From: Streptomyces sp. DG1A-41
GTDB lineage: Bacteria; Actinomycetota; Actinomycetes; Streptomycetales; Streptomycetaceae
Length of the DNA stretch: 64,000 bases
Assembly (NCBI RefSeq): GCF_037055355.1
Contig: NZ_CP146350.1
Span: 4,301,001-4,365,000 of the forward strand
Direction of reading: 5' to 3'
The position numbers and the translations under genes are program-made. The notes beneath the pieces are model-generated. The model was not told where the DNA came from and searched no databases. It was given only the letters and a program-made list of their open reading frames with translations. This document shows positions 17,993 to 26,676 of the stretch, piece after piece (position 1 is the first letter of the stretch; each line of letters starts with the position of its first letter).

Positions 17993-19095
17993 CCCGCACC
18001 GAAGCATCCGCGACCACCGAAGAATCGGTCGTCGCGAAGCTCTCGACGCTCGACCGTTTCCTCGCCGTCTGGATCCTGCTCGCCATGGCCGTCGGCCTCG
18101 GCCTGGGCCGCGTGATCCCCGGCCTCAACGACGCCCTCGCCAAGGTCGAGATCGGCGGCATCTCGCTCCCGATCGCCATCGGCCTGCTGATCATGATGTA
18201 CCCGGTACTGGCCAAGGTCCGCTACGACAAGCTCGACGCCGTCACCGGCGACAAGAGGCTCATGGCCTCGTCGCTCGTCATCAACTGGCTCGTCGGCCCG
18301 GCGGTCATGTTCGCGCTGGCCTGGATCTTCCTTCCCGACCTGCCCGAGTACCGCACCGGCCTGATCATCGTCGGTCTCGCCCGCTGCATCGCCATGGTCA
18401 TCATCTGGAACGACCTCGCGTGCGGCGACCGTGAGGCCGCGGCCGTACTGGTCGCACTGAACTCGGTCTTCCAGGTCCTGGCGTTCGGCCTGCTCGGCTG
18501 GTTCTACCTCGACCTGCTGCCCGGCTGGCTGAACCTCGGCGACGGCGAGCACCTGGACATCTCCATGTGGAAGATCGCCCTGAACGTCGTCATCTTCCTC
18601 GGCATCCCGCTGCTGGCCGGATTCCTCACCCGCCGCATCGGCGAGCAGAAGCTCGGCCGCGAGACGTACGAGAACAGCTTCCTGCCAAAGATCGGCCCGT
18701 GGGCGCTGTACGGCCTGCTCTTCACGATCGTCATCCTCTTCGCCCTCCAGGGGAAGACCATCACCTCACAGCCGCTGGATGTCGCCCGTATCGCGGTGCC
18801 GCTGCTGGTGTACTTCGCGGTGATGTGGTTCGGCACCTTCGCGCTCGGCAAGGTCATCGGTCTCGCCTACGACCGCACCGCGACCCTCGCCTTCACCGCG
18901 GCCGGCAACAACTTCGAGCTCGCCATCGCGGTCGCCATCGCCACCTTCGGCGTGACCAGCGGTCAGGCCCTGTCGGGCGTGGTCGGGCCGCTCATCGAGG
19001 TGCCGGTCCTGGTGGCGCTGGTGTACGTCTCCCTGGCCTGGCGGCGGAAGTTCAGCGCCGGTCGGCAGCTGACGGCAGCGCCGCAGGAGAGCTGA
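17989..19095 (+). CDS. acr3: Arsenite efflux permease Acr3
   Basis: A 368-residue integral membrane protein with about ten hydrophobic helices. The Acr3 signature GLARCIAMVIIWNDLACGD contains the conserved cysteine of helix 4, and the later AAGNNFELAIAVAIATFG carries the conserved glutamate of helix 9. It exports As(OH)3 by proton antiport. The start is the GTG at 17989, overlapping the arsR stop. The tail is cytosolic and lacks the cysteine pair seen in its neighbours. Confidence 0.95.
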   Translation: MTRTEASATTEESVVAKLSTLDRFLAVWILLAMAVGLGLGRVIPGLNDALAKVEIGGISLPIAIGLLIMMYPVLAKVRYDKLDAVTGDKRLMASSLVINWLVGPAVMFALAWIFLPDLPEYRTGLIIVGLARCIAMVIIWNDLACGDREAAAVLVALNSVFQVLAFGLLGWFYLDLLPGWLNLGDGEHLDISMWKIALNVVIFLGIPLLAGFLTRRIGEQKLGRETYENSFLPKIGPWALYGLLFTIVILFALQGKTITSQPLDVARIAVPLLVYFAVMWFGTFALGKVIGLAYDRTATLAFTAAGNNFELAIAVAIATFGVTSGQALSGVVGPLIEVPVLVALVYVSLAWRRKFSAGRQLTAAPQES

Positions 19096-19156
19096 TGCGC
19101 CGGCCGGACCGCACCGGCGGCGCCCGGTGCGGAGCCGACGCGATCAAGGTGCGCGG

Positions 19157-19534
19157 TCAGCTTGCGGCCGACGTGCCGGTCAGCAGCTTGCCCATCGCGG
19201 CCAGCACGGACGGCTCGACGCGGTAGTAGACCCAGGTTCCACGCCGCTCGGAGGTCAGCAGCCCGGCCTCCTTCAGCTTCTTCAGGTGGTGGGAGACGGT
19301 CGGCTGCGAGACGCCCACATCGGAGATGTCGCACACGCACGCCTCGCCGCCCTCGTGCGAGGCCACCGCCGAGAACAGCCGCAGCCGCACCGGATCCCCC
19401 AGGGCCTTGAACATCCGCGCGGCCGTTTCGGCCTCCTCCGCGGTGAACGGACGCTCGGTGAGGGGCGGGCAGCACGGCGCCACGGCCTCGGGGACCTCGG
19501 CTTCCAGCAGCGGCAGCACCTTCATATTCGACAT
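19157..19534 (-). CDS. arsR: Second ArsR-family regulator
   Basis: A 125-residue ArsR of a type distinct from the one at 17684. It has a cysteine-containing ACVCDISDVGVSQPTVSHHLKKLKEAGL recognition region (the CxC of classical As/Sb sensors) and an N-terminal APCCPPL pair. I chose the ATG at 19534; a second ATG nine bases in is possible. It is convergent with acr3 and divergent from the arsO-like gene. The shared upstream region carries a duplicated GTCTATGTTGAC element that probably includes its operator. Confidence 0.9.
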   Translation of the reverse strand: MSNMKVLPLLEAEVPEAVAPCCPPLTERPFTAEEAETAARMFKALGDPVRLRLFSAVASHEGGEACVCDISDVGVSQPTVSHHLKKLKEAGLLTSERRGTWVYYRVEPSVLAAMGKLLTGTSAAS

Positions 19535-19536
19535 AC

Positions 19537-19616
19537 GTCTATGTTGACATACGTCGAACCAAACCTCTGGACTGCGGCTCGTGATTCGATTGATGTCTAT
19601 GTTGACGGCCATCGAA
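19537..19616. promoter_or_regulatory. Duplicated operator/promoter element between arsR and arsO
   Basis: GTCTATGTTGAC-N5-TCGAA occurs twice in direct orientation, at 19537-19558 and 19595-19616 (58 bp apart). The first copy starts right at the upstream edge of arsR, and the second ends 59 bp before the arsO start. Each contains TTGAC, a possible -35 hexamer. ArsR binding at both would co-regulate the divergent genes. This is an inference from the repeat and its position. Confidence 0.5.
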
Positions 19617-19674
19617 GCAGGTGCCATGCTGGCAGCGGAAGCCATCGACGAACGTCGAAGCAAAGGGGAACCTC

Positions 19675-21056
19675 GTGGCCGTGTCGATCAACAGCGTGCT
19701 CAGCACCGACCAGCTGCCCGTCGTGGTCATCGGAGCCGGCCCGGTCGGCCTGGCCGCCGCCGCCCATCTCGTCGAGCGCGGCCTCGAACCGCTGGTGCTG
19801 GAGGCCGGGCCGTCAGCCGGCACCGCCGTACGCGACTGGGCGCATGTGCGGCTGTTCTCGCCCTGGTCGGAGGTCACCGACCCGGCCGCGGAGAAGCTCC
19901 TCGCCCCGACCGGCTGGACCCGCCCGGACGGCTCCGCGTACCCCACCGGCGGCGACTGGACCGAGAACTACCTCCAGCCCCTGGCCGACGTCCTCGGCGA
20001 CAAGGTCCGCTACGGCGCCACCGTGACCGGCGTCGCCCGCGCCGGGCGCGACCGGATCGTCGACTCCGGGCGCGACGAGCAGCCCTTCGCCGTGCACATC
20101 CTGGCGGCCGACGGCCGTGAGGAACGGATCAGCGCCCGCGCGGTCATCGACGCCTCGGGCACGTGGTCCGCCCCGGCCCGCTGGGCGCCGACGGTCTGCC
20201 CGCCCTCGGCGAGAAGGCCGCCGCCGCACACCTCTCCTACCGCGTGCCCGACCTGGGCGAGAAGGCCGTCCGCGCCCGGTACGCGGGCAGGCGCACCGCC
20301 GTGGTCGGCTCCGGCGCCTCCGCCTTCACCGCCCTCGCCCACCTCGCCGACCTTGCACAGGACGAGCCGGGCACGCACGCGGTGTGGATCCTGCGCCGCG
20401 GTATCACCGGCTCCACGTTCGGCGGGGGCGAGGCCGACCAGCTGCCCGCCCGCGGCGCCCTGGGCCTGCGCGCCAAGGCGGCGGTGGAGCAAGGGCATGC
20501 GAGCGCGGTCACCGGGTTCCGTACGCAGGCCGTCGAGCGGGACAGCGGCCGGCTGGTCCTGGTCGCCGAGGACGGACGCCGCCTCGACCCGGTCGACGAG
20601 ATCATCGTCCTGACCGGTTTCCGCCCGGACCTGTCCTTCCTCTCCGAGGTCCGCCTGGGCCTGGACGACCGCCTCCAGGCGCCCACCGCCCTGGCCCCGC
20701 TCATCGACCCCAACGTCCACTCCTGCGGCACCGTCTACCCGCACGGCGTGAACGAGCTCTCCCACCCGGAGCAGGGCGTCTACCTCGTCGGCATGAAGTC
20801 CTACGGCCGCGCCCCCACGTTCCTCGCGATGACCGGCTACGAGCAGGTCCGCTCCATCACCGCCGCGATCGCCGGAGACCGTGAGGCCGCCGAGCGCGTC
20901 GAGCTGACACTGCCGGAGACCGGTGTGTGCGGCGGGGCGGGCCTGTTCGACGAGCCCGACGCCGCCCAGAACAGCGAGGGCGGTGGCTGCTGCGCAGCCC
21001 CCTCCACCTTGCAGATCGGCACCGGCGCCCCGGCCAACGCCTCAGGCGGCTGCTGA
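19675..21056 (+). pseudogene. ArsO-like flavin-dependent monooxygenase, frameshifted
   Basis: An FAD/NAD(P)H oxidoreductase of the ars-linked ArsO type. The first frame runs from the GTG at 19675 (Rossmann VVVIGAGPVGLAAAAHLVERG) to about 20175. A one-base loss in the run GCCCCGGCCCG shifts it to the second frame, which continues GPLGADGLPALGEKAAAAHLSYRVP. That frame carries a second nucleotide motif (TAVVGSGASAFTALAHL) and ends GGGCCAAP...ASGGC. Restored, it would be about 460 residues. All expected domains are present, so the break may be an assembly indel. The C-terminal cysteines are shared with several neighbours. Confidence 0.75.
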
Positions 21057-21084
21057 ACTCCCCATCCCTTCAAGGAGGTTCGCC

Positions 21085-21492
21085 GTGACGTCCCGTGTAC
21101 AGCTCGCCCTCCGCGTGCCCGACCTCGCCGAGTCCGTGGCCTTCTACACGAAGCTCTTCGGCACCGAGCCCGCCAAACTCCGCGACGGCTACGCCAACTT
21201 CGTCATCGCCGAGCCCCCGCTGAAGCTCGTTCTCATCGAAGGCACCGCAGGTGAGGCGACCCGCATGGACCATCTCGGCGTCGAGGTCGAGACGACCGGG
21301 GCGGTGCACGCCGCCACCGCCCGCCTGGGCGAGGCGGGCCTGGCCACCGACGTGGAGAACGACACCACCTGTTGCTACGCCCTCCAGGACAAGGTCTGGG
21401 TCCACGGCCCCGGCCGGGAACCCTGGGAGGTGTACGTCGTCAAGGCCGATGCCGGCGCGGAGGAACCGGCCGTCGCGGGCGGTTGCTGCTGA
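21085..21492 (+). CDS. ArsI/CadI-family VOC protein (heavy-metal/organoarsenical resistance)
   Basis: A 135-residue vicinal-oxygen-chelate protein beginning MTSRVQLALRVPDLAESVAFYTKLFG. Metal ligands are suggested by H in MDHLGVEVE and E in REPWEVYVV. The adjacent pair in DTTCCYALQDKVWVHGP matches the CC that binds As(III) in ArsI C-As lyases and is also found in CadI. It has a strong AAGGAGG before the GTG at 21085 and lies 28 bp behind the arsO-like gene. It ends GGCC. The choice between C-As lyase and cadmium-induced CadI cannot be made from sequence alone. Confidence 0.85.
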   Translation: MTSRVQLALRVPDLAESVAFYTKLFGTEPAKLRDGYANFVIAEPPLKLVLIEGTAGEATRMDHLGVEVETTGAVHAATARLGEAGLATDVENDTTCCYALQDKVWVHGPGREPWEVYVVKADAGAEEPAVAGGCC

Positions 21493-21537
21493 TCCGCCGA
21501 TGACCGGCCTCCACACCAGGCCGCGACCGGTACGGGG

Positions 21538-22251
21538 TCAGGTACAGCAATCGCAGCCCGGGCGGCAGCCGCACGCGTCGTCCGCGTCGGCACCGAGGAC
21601 AGGGGCCGCAGGAGCCGAGGGGGCGCAGCAGCCCTTGCCCTGCCAGGCGTCGCGGCCTTCCTTGACGGCGATGACCGCGATGACGAGGGCGGCGACGGGG
21701 TCCGCCCACGACCAGCCCAGGGTGGCGTTGAGGACCAGGCCGACCAGGAGCACGGCCGAGAGGTACGTGCACAGCAGGGTCTGCTTGGAGTCGGCGACCG
21801 CGCTGGCGGAGCCCAGTTCACGGCCCGTGCGGCGCTGGGCCGCTGACAGGAACGGCATGACCGCGAGGGAGAGGGCGGCGAGCACGATGCCGGGGATGGA
21901 GCGCTCCGCCTCCCCCGTGCCCGTGAGCACACGGACGGCGTCGACGGTGACGTAGGCGGCGAGCGCGAAGAACGACACCGCGATGATCCGCAGGGTCGTC
22001 TTCTCCCGCGCCTCGCGCACGGCGTGCTCACGGGCGGAGAACTGCCAGGCCACCGCAGCGGCGGAGGAGACCTCGATGACCGAGTCCAGGCCGAATCCGA
22101 TCAGGGCGGTCGAGGAGGCGAGGGTGCCGGCGATGATGGCGACGATCGCCTCGATGACGTTGTAGGTGATCGTCGCCGCGACCAGCAGACGTATCCGGCG
22201 GGCGAGTACGTCACGGCGGGCCGGGGAGGGTCCGAGGGATATCGCCGTCAT
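21538..22251 (-). CDS. Cation diffusion facilitator-type transporter
   Basis: A 237-residue protein with about six membrane helices. LIGFGLDSVIEVSSAAAVAW and SWADPVAALVIAVIAVKEG carry the Asp residues expected in the metal-binding transmembrane helices 2 and 5. It lacks the long cytosolic domain of large CDFs and ends instead in a cysteine-rich tail (GKGCCAP...DDACGCRPGCDCCT) that could bind thiophilic metals. The ATG at 22251 shares one base with the stop of the upstream sensor gene, so the two are co-expressed. Confidence 0.85.
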   Translation of the reverse strand: MTAISLGPSPARRDVLARRIRLLVAATITYNVIEAIVAIIAGTLASSTALIGFGLDSVIEVSSAAAVAWQFSAREHAVREAREKTTLRIIAVSFFALAAYVTVDAVRVLTGTGEAERSIPGIVLAALSLAVMPFLSAAQRRTGRELGSASAVADSKQTLLCTYLSAVLLVGLVLNATLGWSWADPVAALVIAVIAVKEGRDAWQGKGCCAPSAPAAPVLGADADDACGCRPGCDCCT

Positions 22252-22601
22252 CAGCAGCACCCCTTGTCGCCGGCCTCGGCACAGGTGCGGTCGGTCTCGA
22301 CAGCCACCACGGCCGCACGCAGGTCGTCCAGCGCGTGGCCGAGACGCTCGTCGGCCAGTTCGTAGCGGGTGCGGCGGCCGTCGGGCACGGTGACGACCAG
22401 CCCGCAGTCGCGCAGGCAGGCGAGGTGGTTGGAGAGCCGGGTGCGCGAGATGCCGAGGACGTCGGCGAGATCGGCGGGGTAGGCCGGGGCCTCGCGCAGC
22501 GCGAGCAGGATGCGGCAGCGGATCGGATCGGCGAGCGCGCGGCCGAAGCGGGCCAGCACTTCGATGTCGGGGGCAACAGTCAGCACGCCACGAAAGTACA
22601 T
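22251..22601 (-). CDS. CmtR-like Cd(II)/Pb(II)-sensing ArsR-family repressor
   Basis: A 116-residue winged-helix repressor closely resembling mycobacterial CmtR: ALADPIRCRILLALREAPAYPADLADVLGISRTRLSNHLACLRDCGLVVTVPDG. The CLRDC pair corresponds to the CmtR metal cysteines in the recognition helix, and the C-terminal DRTCAEAGDKGCC supplies more thiolates. It is transcribed with the CDF gene. A perfect 16-bp palindrome lies four bases upstream of the chosen start. Downstream GTG codons are alternative starts. Confidence 0.88.
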   Translation of the reverse strand: MYFRGVLTVAPDIEVLARFGRALADPIRCRILLALREAPAYPADLADVLGISRTRLSNHLACLRDCGLVVTVPDGRRTRYELADERLGHALDDLRAAVVAVETDRTCAEAGDKGCC

Positions 22602-22604
22602 CGA

Positions 22605-22620
22605 TTCCTGAATTCAGGAA
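22605..22620. promoter_or_regulatory. CmtR-like operator, 16-bp perfect palindrome
   Basis: TTCCTGAATTCAGGAA is a perfect inverted repeat immediately upstream of the CmtR-like gene. Its position between promoter and start, and its symmetry, fit an autoregulatory operator released by Cd or Pb binding. The next gene (HTTM) ends 54 bp away on the same strand. Confidence 0.7.
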
Positions 22621-22673
22621 ACCGTGGATCGTTGGCGGCAGCCTCACGCCTCACCGCCACCCACAACGGCTTC

Positions 22674-23813
22674 TCAGGACATCTCAGGGGCTTGAGGGAC
22701 TCGATGCTTCGAGCCGAGTGCGCTACCGGGCCCGCCTTGCGCAGGTACGGTTCCGGATCCTTCCTCTACTCCTGATGCCGGCCGCCTGCCGTCCGTCCGC
22801 CGCAGCACACGTCGGCACAGACGGGGCAGGAAGGTGTAGAAGCGGTCGGGAAGGAACACGGCGTCCGCGATGATCATCGCGCCGGAGAAGAGAGGCAGGC
22901 CGAGGAGCACGGCGATGCCGATGTGCATGCCCAGCAGCAGGGTGAGAACGGGGTACTTGAGCCTGCCGAAGAGCACGAACGGGAAGGCCACCTGCAAGAG
23001 CACGGTCATGTAGCCGACGATGGCGATCACGAGCGTGTGCTCGTCCACGAAGTGGGAGAGCGCGGGCCAGGGCCGGAACAGTTCGAGGTTCAGGGCGTAG
23101 TGGACAGCGGTGCCGCTGCCCCAGGAAGGGCCCTGGACCTTGTACAGGCCCGCTGATCCGTAGAGAACACAGACCTGCGCCGCGATGACGAACATTCCGC
23201 AGTTGTGCACCACTGTGACCAAGGTGGTCCGGGCGTCACGGAGTTGCCGTGTGAGCAGGCTTCTCGCCGGTTGCGGCGTGTTGTCGGCGGGAACCGACTT
23301 CAGCCTGTTTCTGCGCGCGTCCAGGGACCAGCGTCGGCCGCAGGCGGTGAGGACGAGGTAGAGGGCCATCAGCAGAACCAGATTGTCGCCCCCGTCCGTC
23401 ATGAAGATCGCGCGGGCATGGAACGAGGTCACCACGACGGCGAAGAGGACGGACATGACGCGGGTCCGCCAGCCCAGCGTGAACAGCGCGGACGTGATGA
23501 GCGCCAGCCCGTAGCAGAGCTCGAAGTAGGCGCGGCTGTCGGACAGGGCCAGGATGCTGAACCAGCCCGTCTGCTCGTAGAGCTGGTGTGCCAAGGCGGG
23601 CGTCCACGGAGATCCCGGGCCCCAGACCTCGTCCCGGTGCGGGAACTCACGCAGCAGGAAGATCAGGTAGAGCAGCCCGTAGCCGATGCGCAGCGCCGAC
23701 GCGGCGTACAGAGACACCGGCCGGCCGGTCAGGAGGCTCCATCCGGCACTGGTCCGGTCGACAAACCACCCGGCTGCGCCGGCAGACGCGGTCTTCTGCG
23801 CCTTATTTTCCAT
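22674..23813 (-). CDS. HTTM-domain membrane protein
   Basis: A 379-residue protein with at least eight hydrophobic segments. The HTTM (vitamin K-dependent carboxylase-like membrane) region starts SLYAASALRIGYGLLYLIFLLREFPHRDEVWGP and includes FHARAIFMTDGGDNLVLLMALYLVLTACG. The catalytic lysine region of true carboxylases cannot be confirmed. The start ATG at 23813 overlaps the end of the DUF5819 gene by 11 bases, so the pair is coupled. The substrate is unknown. Confidence 0.82.
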   Translation of the reverse strand: MENKAQKTASAGAAGWFVDRTSAGWSLLTGRPVSLYAASALRIGYGLLYLIFLLREFPHRDEVWGPGSPWTPALAHQLYEQTGWFSILALSDSRAYFELCYGLALITSALFTLGWRTRVMSVLFAVVVTSFHARAIFMTDGGDNLVLLMALYLVLTACGRRWSLDARRNRLKSVPADNTPQPARSLLTRQLRDARTTLVTVVHNCGMFVIAAQVCVLYGSAGLYKVQGPSWGSGTAVHYALNLELFRPWPALSHFVDEHTLVIAIVGYMTVLLQVAFPFVLFGRLKYPVLTLLLGMHIGIAVLLGLPLFSGAMIIADAVFLPDRFYTFLPRLCRRVLRRTDGRRPASGVEEGSGTVPAQGGPGSALGSKHRVPQAPEMS

Positions 23814-24468
23814 GGCGGGTCACCTTCCACCAGGGGAGAAGCCGGTTCTCGGTCGGCGTCGGCCGGCGATTGCCGGCCGCGGGGCCGGGTGCGGGGATGG
23901 GCAGTGTGACGACGCGGAGCTGAACGAAGTCGAAAGTGCCGCCCCTGTGGGCGGCGACGCGGTCCGCGGCGATGTTGGTCAGGTACTTCCGCATCATCCG
24001 TGCGCGTTCCGTGCGCGCCCTGTCGTCTCCGCCGTGCGAGTCGACGTAGCCGGACCAGGCACGACGCAACATGTTCTGCGCCGTGTGGCTCGGGAACACA
24101 TGATGTTCGACTGCGGAGCCGTCCACGGCGCTCAGGTCGAACCAGGGACTCACCTGGACCGATCCGTCGGAGTCGGTGTGGGCGGTTCTCGCCAGAATTT
24201 GCCGGTTGACGGATTCCGGGTCGGGGGCGAAGAGCCGCCAATCCTGTTCGAAGAAGGGGTACACCCATGCATTGATCTGCGGGCTGTATCGCTTGGAGAC
24301 GGTGTTGGCCGGTGTCACATGAAGGAACACCAGAAGCACGTGAACGACACTCGCCACCAGGCAGAGGGCCACGGCGGCGCACAGTCCGGCTTTCAGTGAC
24401 TGCGTGACCGGACCGGAATCGGAGTGCTGGATTTTCTCCACGGCCGCTGAGTCATTTCCGCTCGCCAC
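23803..24468 (-). CDS. DUF5819-family protein, partner of HTTM protein
   Basis: A 221-residue protein with one N-terminal membrane anchor (about 28-50) and an extracytoplasmic domain containing WVYPFFEQDWRLFAPDPESVNRQILARTA and a C-terminal FVQLRVVTLPIPAP. The WxLFAPDP motif is characteristic of DUF5819. It reads directly into the HTTM gene with an 11-base overlap. HTTM and DUF5819 genes recur as neighbours in actinobacteria, suggesting a membrane complex. The function is unknown. Confidence 0.8.
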   Translation of the reverse strand: MASGNDSAAVEKIQHSDSGPVTQSLKAGLCAAVALCLVASVVHVLLVFLHVTPANTVSKRYSPQINAWVYPFFEQDWRLFAPDPESVNRQILARTAHTDSDGSVQVSPWFDLSAVDGSAVEHHVFPSHTAQNMLRRAWSGYVDSHGGDDRARTERARMMRKYLTNIAADRVAAHRGGTFDFVQLRVVTLPIPAPGPAAGNRRPTPTENRLLPWWKVTRHGK

Positions 24469-24604
24469 CGTCCACCCTGTCTTTCTCGTATCAGCTGCTC
24501 GCGCCTGGCGTTCTCCGCTGACTACCGCTGACGGCGCCCGGCGGACTCGAGGAGATTCCGTCGCGCGCCGTCAGCCGGTGAGCGGACTGGCCGCGGTGGG
24601 CTGC

Positions 24605-25900
24605 CTAGCCCTCGTGGCTCTTGGAGTGGCCGTCTCCGTAGCCCTTGGGCTTCTTGTCGTAGCCGTAGTGCTCGTCGGACTGTTTGCCGTGGTCGGGCTT
24701 TCCGGGCTTGCCGCCGTAGTCCGGTTTTCCGGGCTTGCCACCGTGGTCCGGCTTTCCGGGCTTGCCACCGTGGTCCGGCTTTCCGGGCTTGCCGCCGTTC
24801 CCGCCGGTGGTGTTCCCCGCGGTGTTGCCCGAGGTGTTCCCGGACGTGACGCCCGAGGTGTTCCCCGCGGTGTTGCCCGAGGTGTTCCCGGACGTGACGC
24901 CCGAGGTGTTCCCCGCGGTGTTGCCCGAGGTGTTCCCGGACGTGACGCCCGAGGTGTTCCCGGTGTCCCCGGTCGTGCCGCCGGTGGTAACGATGGGCCC
25001 GCCCGTGGTGCCACCCGTGGTGGGGCCGCCAGTGGTGGGGCCACCCGTGGTGGGGCCGCCAGTGGTGGGGCCGCCAGTGGTGGGGCCGCCAGTGGTGCCA
25101 CCAGTAGTGGGGCCGCCAGTAGTACCGGTCGTCGTTCCGCCAGTGGTGGAGGTCGCGCACCCGCTGAGGAAGATGTTGTTGCTGTCGAGCGTCACGGCGC
25201 CCTCACGAGCCAGCGCCCGGCCCTGGATGTTCGCCCCTGTGTTGGCGCTGATCGACATCAGAGCCATGATGGTGCCCACGAAGGTGGAGCCGGTGCCGAG
25301 GGTGGCGGAACTCCCGACCTGCCAGAACACGTTGCACGGCGAGGCGCCGTTCGTGAGGAACACCCGGCTGCCGGACGCTGTCGTCAGGGCTTCAGGAATC
25401 TGGAACACCCAGACGGCGTTCGGGTTTCCCCTGGCGTCCAGGATCAGGTCGCCGGTGAGCAGGACTCCGGACCCGGCGGTGTAGACGCCCGGAATCAGCG
25501 TCTGGCCTGGGATACCGCCGATGGCCGCCGGGAGTTCGAAGTCCGTGGCCTGGCCGGCCGCTTGGTTGTACGCAATGACCAGGTCGGACTTGGCCTGACC
25601 TGCGACCTGGTCCGCAGCGTGCACGTCGCCGAGCACGATGCCGGGCGGGAATCCGGTGATGGAGGCGGTCGGGTGCGTGCCGAGGTCCTGGCCGATCACC
25701 GTGGGACCGGTGTTGGTGACGCCCGAACCTGCGAGAACGGAGAAATCCGCGGCCGTGCCCAAAGGCACGGGCGTAGCGATGGCCACCGCCTGCGTCGGCA
25801 TCAGGGCAACCATCACAGCGGCTACCGTGGCGGCGAGAACCGAGGCCAGCAATCCGGACAAAGTACGGCGGTGAGCTACCTGAGGGATCTTCAGCTTCAT
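24605..25900 (-). CDS. Secreted ice-binding-like (DUF3494) protein with repeat tail
   Basis: A 431-residue secreted protein. A signal peptide covers about 1-41 (RRTLSGLLASVLAATVAAVMVALMPTQAVA). The DUF3494 ice-binding-like fold (about 42-250) begins PVPLGTAADFSVLAGSGVTNTGPTVIGQDLG and includes PGVYTAGSGVLLTGDLILDA and VFWQVGSSATLGTGSTFVGTI. Three repeat tracts follow: TTGGP-type, three copies of a 16-residue NTSG/NTAG/VTSG unit, and KPGKPDHGG. The end is Gly/His/Lys-rich. No sorting signal is present. An ATG 27 bases upstream of the chosen one is an alternative start. In this family ice binding or adhesion are both known. Confidence 0.85.
   Translation of the reverse strand: MKLKIPQVAHRRTLSGLLASVLAATVAAVMVALMPTQAVAIATPVPLGTAADFSVLAGSGVTNTGPTVIGQDLGTHPTASITGFPPGIVLGDVHAADQVAGQAKSDLVIAYNQAAGQATDFELPAAIGGIPGQTLIPGVYTAGSGVLLTGDLILDARGNPNAVWVFQIPEALTTASGSRVFLTNGASPCNVFWQVGSSATLGTGSTFVGTIMALMSISANTGANIQGRALAREGAVTLDSNNIFLSGCATSTTGGTTTGTTGGPTTGGTTGGPTTGGPTTGGPTTGGPTTGGPTTGGTTGGPIVTTGGTTGDTGNTSGVTSGNTSGNTAGNTSGVTSGNTSGNTAGNTSGVTSGNTSGNTAGNTTGGNGGKPGKPDHGGKPGKPDHGGKPGKPDYGGKPGKPDHGKQSDEHYGYDKKPKGYGDGHSKSHEG
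24677..25140 (-). repeat. Coding tandem repeats in the DUF3494 protein tail
   Basis: Three consecutive tracts lie in the same gene. About 24677-24800 has a 27-base unit coding KPGKPDHGG. About 24815-24960 has three copies of a 48-base unit coding NTSGNTAGNTSGVTSG. About 25000-25130 has short TTGGP/TTGG units. Such tracts change length by slippage and recombination. Confidence 0.85.
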
Positions 25901-26114
25901 CGAAAGGCCATTTCCTGTGGGGGCCATGGCGTACCGGGCCCTACCATCCACCCGGGAAGCCTCGTTGCTGTTCCTGCCGCCGCATATTAAGCAGACATAT
26001 CCTTGTAACCGACCTGGACAAGACAGGAAATTTGTCCGATCATTCGAACGGCGCACAGCGCTAAGAAAATATTTCTAATCGAATGAGCGGAACCGAGGAC
26101 CGGCCCTCAGGTCC

Positions 26115-26671
26115 TCACGAAGTGCTGCTGGGAATCACGCAGTTCTTCGGTTGCGGCTTGCCCGTCGGCCGGCCCAGTCCGACGAGCTGCAGAATGCCGG
26201 GGCCCTTTCGGCCCGGGTCCAGTTCGACTATCGCGGCCGGCTTGTCGTAGTCGTTGCCTCCCGTGGTCAGGCAGATCAGGCCGCTGGTGCCCTGGACGCG
26301 GTGGCGGGACTGGAGGAGGGGCCACCGGCGGCCCACGTCCTCGCGGGTGGGGACCGATTCCGGCTGCGCATCTGCCGGCGCAGGGCCTCCCGGTCCGACT
26401 GGAGCGACAGCATCATCGCGACCGTGACGTACGGCTGGTTCTGGTTCTCTATGCTCCGGTTCTCCCGTGCGATGGCCCGGGCCACGTCGGTGATCTCCGG
26501 GGTGCCGAAGTCGTAGCCCTCGCCGTTGACGCCGATGCACTCGCCGTCGATCCGCTCCACACCGTCGGCACAGGTGTCCGGCTTGGTGACGAGCACATGG
26601 ACGAGCACGACGACTGCCGCGAGCGCCACCGCGCCCAGCGGTAAGAAGAGGAGCTTCCGCCATCTGGGCAT
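26115..26671 (-). pseudogene. Substrate-binding-protein-like gene, deleted and frameshifted
   Basis: The first part (ATG 26671) codes MPRWRKLLFLPLGAVALAAVVVLVHVLV, a membrane anchor, then CADGVERIDGECIGVNGEGYDFGTPEITDVARAIARENRSI and VTVAMMLSLQSDREALRRQM. The frame then changes near 26365 and continues GTSGLICLTTGGNDYDKPAAIVELDPGRKGPGILQLVGLG to the stop at 26115. From memory, related proteins are near 500 residues and resemble ABC substrate-binding proteins, so a large middle part appears missing. It directly follows another decayed gene. Confidence 0.55.
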
Positions 26672-26676
26672 GCCCG

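Noticed and set aside
24815..25130. Possible CRISPR or intergenic repeat
   Set aside because: The repeats are in frame and code regular Thr/Gly/Asn peptides in a secreted protein.
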